Positions 11,595 through 15,521 of a stretch of DNA of 15,521 bases are shown one piece after another. The notes below the pieces were generated by a model, which was not told where the DNA came from, ran no database searches, and worked only from the letters and a program-made list of their open reading frames with translations. A program made the translations under genes and the position numbers. The DNA is taken from NCBI GenBank assembly GCA_016882555.1, contig VGPQ01000004.1, forward strand, positions 1-15,521, written 5' to 3'. How positions within the stretch are numbered: position 1 is the stretch's first letter; each line of letters starts with the position of its first letter. Source of the stretch: Cyanobacteria bacterium M_surface_7_m2_040. GTDB taxonomy: Bacteria > Cyanobacteriota > Cyanobacteriia > PCC-6307 > Cyanobiaceae.

Positions 11595-12518
11595 TCAATC
11601 GAACTCCACCAGACCGGTTTCGAGGCCGGCGCGGCGCAGCTTGCGCAGGGCCCGCTGCACCACCTGGCGGCAGTACTCCCGGCTGCAGCCGAGTTGCCGT
11701 GCCACCTCGGCGAGGGTGCGCCATTCGTGGCTGCCATCGAGGCCAAAGCGCAGCATGATCACGGTGCGCTCCTTGGGGGTGAGGCGGGCCCGCTCGAGCA
11801 GGGTCCAGACGGCGGTGATCCGTTCGGCCAGCTCGGCCCGCTCCAGCGGCGGCAATTCCGTAGACGGCAGCACATCGACGAGCTCTGAAGGATCCGACTT
11901 CGACTTCACCACCCCCTGCAGCGACACCGTGACGCTGCGCAATTCGCAGGTCAGCAGTTCCTCGACTTCCTCCTTGCTGAGGCGCAACTGATCGGCGAGA
12001 GCCGCAGCATTGGGAAGCACGCCATGGGTCTGGAGATAGCGCGCCTTGGCGGCGCGAATCTTGGTGAGTTTTTCATTCACATTCACAGGAATGCGAATCG
12101 TTCGGCTTTGGGTCGACAGGGCGCGATTCAGGCCCTGGCGGATCCACCAGTAGGCGTAGGTGCTGAAGCGGTGGCCACGGGTGGGATCGTATTTCTCCAC
12201 CGCCCGCGTCAGGCCCAGGGTTCCCTCCTGGATCAGGTCGAGCAGATCCAGGCCCTTGCCCTGATACCGCTTGGCCAGATTGACCACCAGCCGCAGGTTG
12301 GCGGTGATCATGTGGTTCTTGGCCCGTTCACCCAGACGCAGGGTGCGGCGCTCCAGTTCGTTGTACTCACAGGCCGGACCATTGCCGCCGGCCGTGGTGC
12401 AACGCTCATGCAACGCCACCATGGCTTGCACCTTGCGGCCCAGGGTGAGTTCCTGCTCAGGAGTGAGCAGTTGATGGCGACCGATCTCACCGAGAAAGGC
12501 GCTCAACGAGCTGGCCAT
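11595..12518 (-). CDS. Group 2 RpoD-like RNA polymerase sigma factor
   Basis: This is an alternative sigma70-family factor of 307 residues, the size of cyanobacterial group 2 factors, which are not essential and respond to stress, light or nutrients. It lacks region 1.1. Region 1.2 is LSAFLGEIGRHQLLTPEQE (5-23). Region 2 includes NLRLVVNLAKRYQGKGLD (74-91), DLIQEGTLGL and FSTYAYWWIRQGLNRAL, with melting and -10 recognition residues at about 118-145. Region 3 follows, and region 4.2 begins at 266. The -35 helix reads CSREYCRQVVQRALRKLR, whereas the common form is RERVRQIE. The start is an ATG at 12518. A 176-bp divergent region separates it from the DUF2214 gene. I cannot assign it to SigB, C, D or E. 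Confidence 0.93.
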   Translation of the reverse strand: MASSLSAFLGEIGRHQLLTPEQELTLGRKVQAMVALHERCTTAGGNGPACEYNELERRTLRLGERAKNHMITANLRLVVNLAKRYQGKGLDLLDLIQEGTLGLTRAVEKYDPTRGHRFSTYAYWWIRQGLNRALSTQSRTIRIPVNVNEKLTKIRAAKARYLQTHGVLPNAAALADQLRLSKEEVEELLTCELRSVTVSLQGVVKSKSDPSELVDVLPSTELPPLERAELAERITAVWTLLERARLTPKERTVIMLRFGLDGSHEWRTLAEVARQLGCSREYCRQVVQRALRKLRRAGLETGLVEFD

Positions 12519-12694
12519 GGTGAGCCTGCAGACTGAATTGAACCTAAGGGTAAATCTGAGCCGTTAAAAAACTCACCGAAAAGCTTCCGACTTTCACAAT
12601 TGCTACGCAACTTCAGGTTTGCTTCGCGATTGAACAACGTCTGCCAGCCGGCGCGAGCTACGGTCGGCGGCAGTCCGTCTGTTGATGCAGGTTC
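12519..12694. promoter_or_regulatory. Divergent intergenic region between sigma factor and DUF2214 genes
   Basis: These 176 bp contain no gene and must hold the upstream signals of two diverging transcription units. It is AT-richer than its flanks, with GTTAAAAAACTC near 12563 and TTTCACAATTGC near 12592. I could not pick a -35/-10 pair with good spacing on either strand. The weak GCAGG before 12695 is the only ribosome-site candidate for the plus-strand gene. Confidence 0.5.
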
Positions 12695-13186
12695 ATGACC
12701 ACCCTGGCCGCCATTGCCCCGGACGTGTTGCAGCGGGCCGGCGTGGCCTACGTGCATTACCTCAGCTTCATGCTCTGCTTCGGGGCCCTGGTGCTGGAAC
12801 GCAGGCTGATCAAGGCCAACCCCAGCAAGCAGGAGGCCACCTTGATGGTGATCACCGATGTGGTCTACGGGATGGCCGCCCTGGCGCTGCTGGTGAGCGG
12901 CATTCTGCGGGTGCTCTACTTCGGCCAGGGCAGCGCCTTCTACACCGAGAATCCGCTGTTCTGGTGGAAGGTGGGGATCTACCTGGCCGTGGGCGGGCTG
13001 TCGCTCTACCCCACGGTCACCTACATCCTCTGGGCGATACCGCTGCGCAAGGGCGAGCTGCCCCAGGTGAGTGAAGCGCTGGCCAAGCGCCTGGGCTGGA
13101 TTCTCAACATTGAACTGGTGGGCTTTGCGGCCATCCCCCTGATGGCCACCCTGATGGCCCGCGGCGTGGGGCTGCCGGCCGCCTGA
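12695..13186 (+). CDS. DUF2214 family membrane protein
   Basis: This is a 163-residue integral membrane protein of the DUF2214 family, function unknown. Four hydrophobic helices can be drawn at about 15-34, 50-75, 88-112 and 130-155. Family features visible are VAYVHYLSFMLCFGALVLERRLIK, which carries a membrane-embedded His, then GMAALALLVSGILRVLYFGQG, the WWKVGIY segment and the basic turn after the third helix. The His, Arg and Trp residues near the membrane would suit cofactor or ion binding, but this is inference. The start is an ATG at 12695. The last base of its stop is the first base of the next ATG, so the secreted peptidase gene is probably translated from the same mRNA. Confidence 0.85.
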   Translation: MTTLAAIAPDVLQRAGVAYVHYLSFMLCFGALVLERRLIKANPSKQEATLMVITDVVYGMAALALLVSGILRVLYFGQGSAFYTENPLFWWKVGIYLAVGGLSLYPTVTYILWAIPLRKGELPQVSEALAKRLGWILNIELVGFAAIPLMATLMARGVGLPAA

Positions 13187-13995
13187 TGGCGCGCACCCAG
13201 GGCGTCGGCCCGCTGCGCTGTGCCGCTTGGCTGGCGATGGTCTGCCTGGCTGCTCCCGCGCAGGCCGGCAGCGGCAGCTGCCCTGATGCCACGGCGACGG
13301 CCCCGTTGCGATGGACCGCTGCTGCAGCCGCGAACATCGCCCCTGCCCAACAGCCCCCTGCCCCAGAACCAGCCGCAGCCGGCACCTACAGCCAGCGGCT
13401 GGCCCCCACCCCGGCAGGCTGGCCCGTGCGCGATCACTGGTGCGTGTGGATCGAGCCGCTGCGCGAACCAGCCGGCACGGCGGCAGCGCTGCGCGAACGC
13501 CAGTGGCTCCATGCCGTGCAGCAGGCGCTGGCCGAATGGCAGCAACTGCTCGGCATCACCGCGGTCGAGGATCCCGATCAGGCCCAGGTGCGGATCTGGC
13601 GCCGCCGGCCGCCGCTGCAGCGGCTCAGCGATGGCCGCACCCGCGCCAGCAACGGCCGGGCCGTGCTGCAGCTGCTGGCTGTGCAACGGCAGCAGCGCTG
13701 GCAGGCCGAGCCCCGGGTGGAGGTGCTGATCGGCACCACCCAGAACCCCCGGGCCCTGCAGGCCACGGCCCTGCATGAGCTGGGCCACGCCTTCGGGCTG
13801 TGGGGGCACAGCGACCAGAGCGCCGACGCCATGGCCGTGCAGGCCGGGCCTGAGCCGGTGCTGCGCCTCAGCGCCCGCGATCGCCAGACGATGCAATGGC
13901 TGCTGCGCCAGAGCGGCCGCCTGCAGCTGCCGCCAGCGCCGCCAGAAAGCCCAGCAGCTGCACGATCACCACAGCCGGGCCCGACGGCAGATTGA
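13186..13995 (+). CDS. Secreted metzincin-like zinc metallopeptidase
   Basis: This is a predicted exported protease of 269 residues. A signal peptide covers 1-27, ending APAQA. A Pro/Ala-rich linker (about 45-70) precedes the catalytic domain. The zinc site is HELGHAFGLWGH at 197-208: His197, catalytic Glu198, His201, and a third His at 208. This is one residue later than in the classical HExxHxxGxxH motif. A probable Met-turn, ADAMAV, has Met216. Similar HELGHALGxWGH proteins occur in other cyanobacteria as I recall; substrates are unknown. ATG overlaps the DUF2214 stop by one base. The Pro/Ala-rich tail after about residue 240 is antisense to the end of the permease gene and may be run-on sequence. 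Confidence 0.82.
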   Translation: MARTQGVGPLRCAAWLAMVCLAAPAQAGSGSCPDATATAPLRWTAAAAANIAPAQQPPAPEPAAAGTYSQRLAPTPAGWPVRDHWCVWIEPLREPAGTAAALRERQWLHAVQQALAEWQQLLGITAVEDPDQAQVRIWRRRPPLQRLSDGRTRASNGRAVLQLLAVQRQQRWQAEPRVEVLIGTTQNPRALQATALHELGHAFGLWGHSDQSADAMAVQAGPEPVLRLSARDRQTMQWLLRQSGRLQLPPAPPESPAAARSPQPGPTAD

Positions 13996-14734
13996 ACAGC
14001 CCGGAAGCCAGCAGCCCCAGCACCGCCCCGCCGGCCCCGAGACCGCAGGCCAGCAGCACGTAGGCGTTGAAGCTGCGGCTCAGCAGCCGGGCGGCACTGG
14101 CCGGCATCACCACAAACGCGCTGATCAGCAGCACCCCCACCGCCTTGATCGAGAGGGCCACCACCAGGGCCAGCAGCACCACGAACAGCAACCGGTCGCG
14201 CTCGGCCGCCACCCCGCGCGAGCGCGCCAGGGGTTCATCGAGGCTCAGCAAAATCTGACGGCGGCGGGTCAACCCCAGGTAAAGCACCGACGCCACCAAC
14301 AGGCCAGCCAGCAGGGCCAGATCGAGCCAGCTCACCGCCAGGATGTCGCCGAACAGCAACTGCTCCAGGCTGGCGCCCGGCACGGGCATGCGGCTCAGCG
14401 CCACCACAGCGATCGCCAGGGACGACGAATAGATGATGTTGAGCAGGGCGTCGGCACTGAGGCGGCTGCGCTCGATCAGGCGGCTCACCAGCAGGGCGAA
14501 CAGCACCGCGAAGGGAATCAGCACCAGGGTGGGGTTGATGCCGAGGATCACGCCCAGGGTGAGCCCCAGCAGGGCCGAATGCCCCAGCGCATCACTGAAG
14601 AACGACAGCTGGCGCAGCACGGCCACGCTGCCCAGCAGGCCGCCCAGGGCGCCGGTGAGCAGGCCGGCCAGCAGGGCCCGCTGCATGAACGGCAGCGCCA
14701 GCAGCACCAGCAGGGTGGGGGCCTCAGCGCTCAC
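13868..14734 (-). CDS. Metal ABC transporter permease (ZnuB/MntB type, ABC-3 family)
   Basis: This is the inner-membrane channel of an uptake system for zinc or manganese. The 288-residue product has about eight hydrophobic helices. Family marks are LPFMQRALLAGLLTGALGGLLGS at the start, VLRQLSFFSDALGHSALLG, which contacts the ATPase, then LFGDIL in the middle and KAVGVLLISAFVVMPASAARLL toward the end. The family ends near PSGPAVVIVQLLGFLAAL; the further low-complexity residues are encoded antisense to the peptidase gene. The start is a GTG overlapping the ATPase stop by four bases, so the pair is translationally coupled. The substrate-binding lipoprotein gene is not in the window and may lie to the right. 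Confidence 0.93.
   Translation of the reverse strand: MSAEAPTLLVLLALPFMQRALLAGLLTGALGGLLGSVAVLRQLSFFSDALGHSALLGLTLGVILGINPTLVLIPFAVLFALLVSRLIERSRLSADALLNIIYSSSLAIAVVALSRMPVPGASLEQLLFGDILAVSWLDLALLAGLLVASVLYLGLTRRRQILLSLDEPLARSRGVAAERDRLLFVVLLALVVALSIKAVGVLLISAFVVMPASAARLLSRSFNAYVLLACGLGAGGAVLGLLASGLFNLPSGPAVVIVQLLGFLAALAAAAGGRSGAAAIASSGDRGR
13877..13884. repeat. HIP1 octamer GCGATCGC
   Basis: Exact HIP1 palindrome inside the overlap of the peptidase and permease genes, so it is read in both coding frames. Confidence 0.85.
14409..14416. repeat. HIP1 octamer GCGATCGC
   Basis: Exact HIP1 palindrome within the metal permease gene. Confidence 0.85.
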
Positions 14735-15521
14735 GGCTGCACCCCCTGAGGCTGATGGTGATGGTGGTGATACGGCACGAAGCCGCTGCCATAGAGCCGC
14801 TCAAGCTGCGGCGGTGCCAGGGCATGGTCCGGGGCCCCACTGCAGCGCAGGCTGCGGTTGAGGCAGAGCACCCGGTCACAGCTGCGCCGCACCATCGTCA
14901 GATCGTGGGAGACCTGCAGGATCGTCCAGCCCTGGGAGCGCCGCAGTTCGCAGAGCAGGTTGTGAAAGTGATCGCTGGCCTGGGCATCGAGACCGGCCTG
15001 GGCTTCGTCGAGCAGCAACAGCCGGCGCGGCCGCACCACGCAGAACGCCAGCAACACGCGCTTGAGCTGGCCGGCCGACAGCTCGCTCAGCAGCGCTGGG
15101 GCCAGCCGCTCGCAGCCGCACAGCTGCAGGGCCTGGTGCACCGCCTCGCGCCGCTGGCGGCGGCGGGCGCCCGAAAGGCTGAGCGGGCAGGTGGGCCGCT
15201 CGGGCGTCCAGCCCAGGGCCACGAATTCGGCCACCGTGAGCGGCAGCCGGCCCTTGGCGGCAAACTGCTGCGGCAGATAGGCGATCTGGTCGCGCACCGC
15301 AGCCGGCAGCTCGCCGCGCGGTCCCAGGGGATGCCCCAGCAGCTGGATGCTGCCCTGCTGGCGGGGGATCAACCCCAGCACGGCCTGCACCAGGGTGCTC
15401 TTGCCGGCGCCGTTGGGGCCCACCAGGGCGGTGTCGGTTTCGGCGGTGAGGCAGAAGCTGACGTCATCCACCACCGGCTGGGCGCCGCGCCGCACGCTCA
15501 GGTGGCTAACATCAATGATCA
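14731..15521 (-). CDS. Metal ABC transporter ATP-binding protein (ZnuC/MntA type), start beyond window edge
   Basis: This ATPase drives the metal permease encoded downstream. Counting from an internal GTG at 15495, Walker A GPNGAGKST is at 26-34, the Q-loop is YLPQQF, the signature is LSAGQLKR (usual LSGGQ), Walker B is LLLLDEAQAGLD (usual DEP) and the switch is VSHDL. The GTG is not the true start. The frame stays open upstream and reads IIDVSHLSVRRG, the usual first strand of such ATPases. The codon at 15520-15522 ends in TG, so a start codon probably straddles the right edge. The C-terminus has five consecutive histidines (PYHHHHHQ), common in zinc-handling proteins, which tips the guess toward zinc. 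Protein length would be about 263. Confidence 0.93.
   Translation of the reverse strand, partial: IIDVSHLSVRRGAQPVVDDVSFCLTAETDTALVGPNGAGKSTLVQAVLGLIPRQQGSIQLLGHPLGPRGELPAAVRDQIAYLPQQFAAKGRLPLTVAEFVALGWTPERPTCPLSLSGARRRQRREAVHQALQLCGCERLAPALLSELSAGQLKRVLLAFCVVRPRRLLLLDEAQAGLDAQASDHFHNLLCELRRSQGWTILQVSHDLTMVRRSCDRVLCLNRSLRCSGAPDHALAPPQLERLYGSGFVPYHHHHHQPQGVQP

Overview
The window comes from a high-GC unicellular cyanobacterium, most likely of the Cyanobium / freshwater Synechococcus group. The evidence is an NdhL subunit of the photosynthetic NDH-1 complex, a cytochrome c6-like protein, a cyanobacterial group 2 sigma factor, DUF3007 and DUF2214 proteins, a Nif11-cupin protein, and five copies of the HIP1 octamer GCGATCGC. 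I have no species-level evidence. Genes are packed tightly: same-strand neighbours share start and stop codons, and several convergent neighbours overlap.

Layout. Positions 1-225 are AT-rich with no convincing gene. Next is an HNH endonuclease gene (226-714) of lower GC than the rest. Its stop codon lies inside a tRNA gene (705-778) that has a leucine UAA anticodon but a short class I variable loop. From 849 the high-GC core begins with a probable operon: ndhL, a DUF3007 protein, trpA and a DUF938 methyltransferase. A minus-strand membrane-anchored protein and a PLP aminotransferase follow. A YciI-like gene diverges from the aminotransferase, and a cytochrome c6-like gene converges on YciI.

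From 5349 to 10427 lies a second probable operon: an SbcD-type nuclease, a long hookless SbcC/YhaN-type ATPase, a GNAT acetyltransferase and a Nif11-cupin fusion. The ATPase carries a near-perfect 123-bp in-frame tandem duplication in its coiled coil. On the minus strand follow a PsiE-like membrane protein, a small secreted protein, a small hypothetical protein and a group 2 sigma factor. Then come a DUF2214 membrane protein and a secreted metzincin-like peptidase on the plus strand. The window ends with the permease and ATPase of a zinc/manganese-type ABC transporter on the minus strand; the ATPase start codon is just outside the right edge.

The points most worth a second look are the HNH-tRNA pair with its non-standard tRNA-Leu(UAA), the duplication in the SbcC-like protein, the Nif11-cupin fusion, the one-residue-longer zinc motif of the secreted peptidase, and the repeated antisense overlaps at convergent gene ends. 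I see no CRISPR array, complete insertion sequence, prophage or multi-gene defence island.
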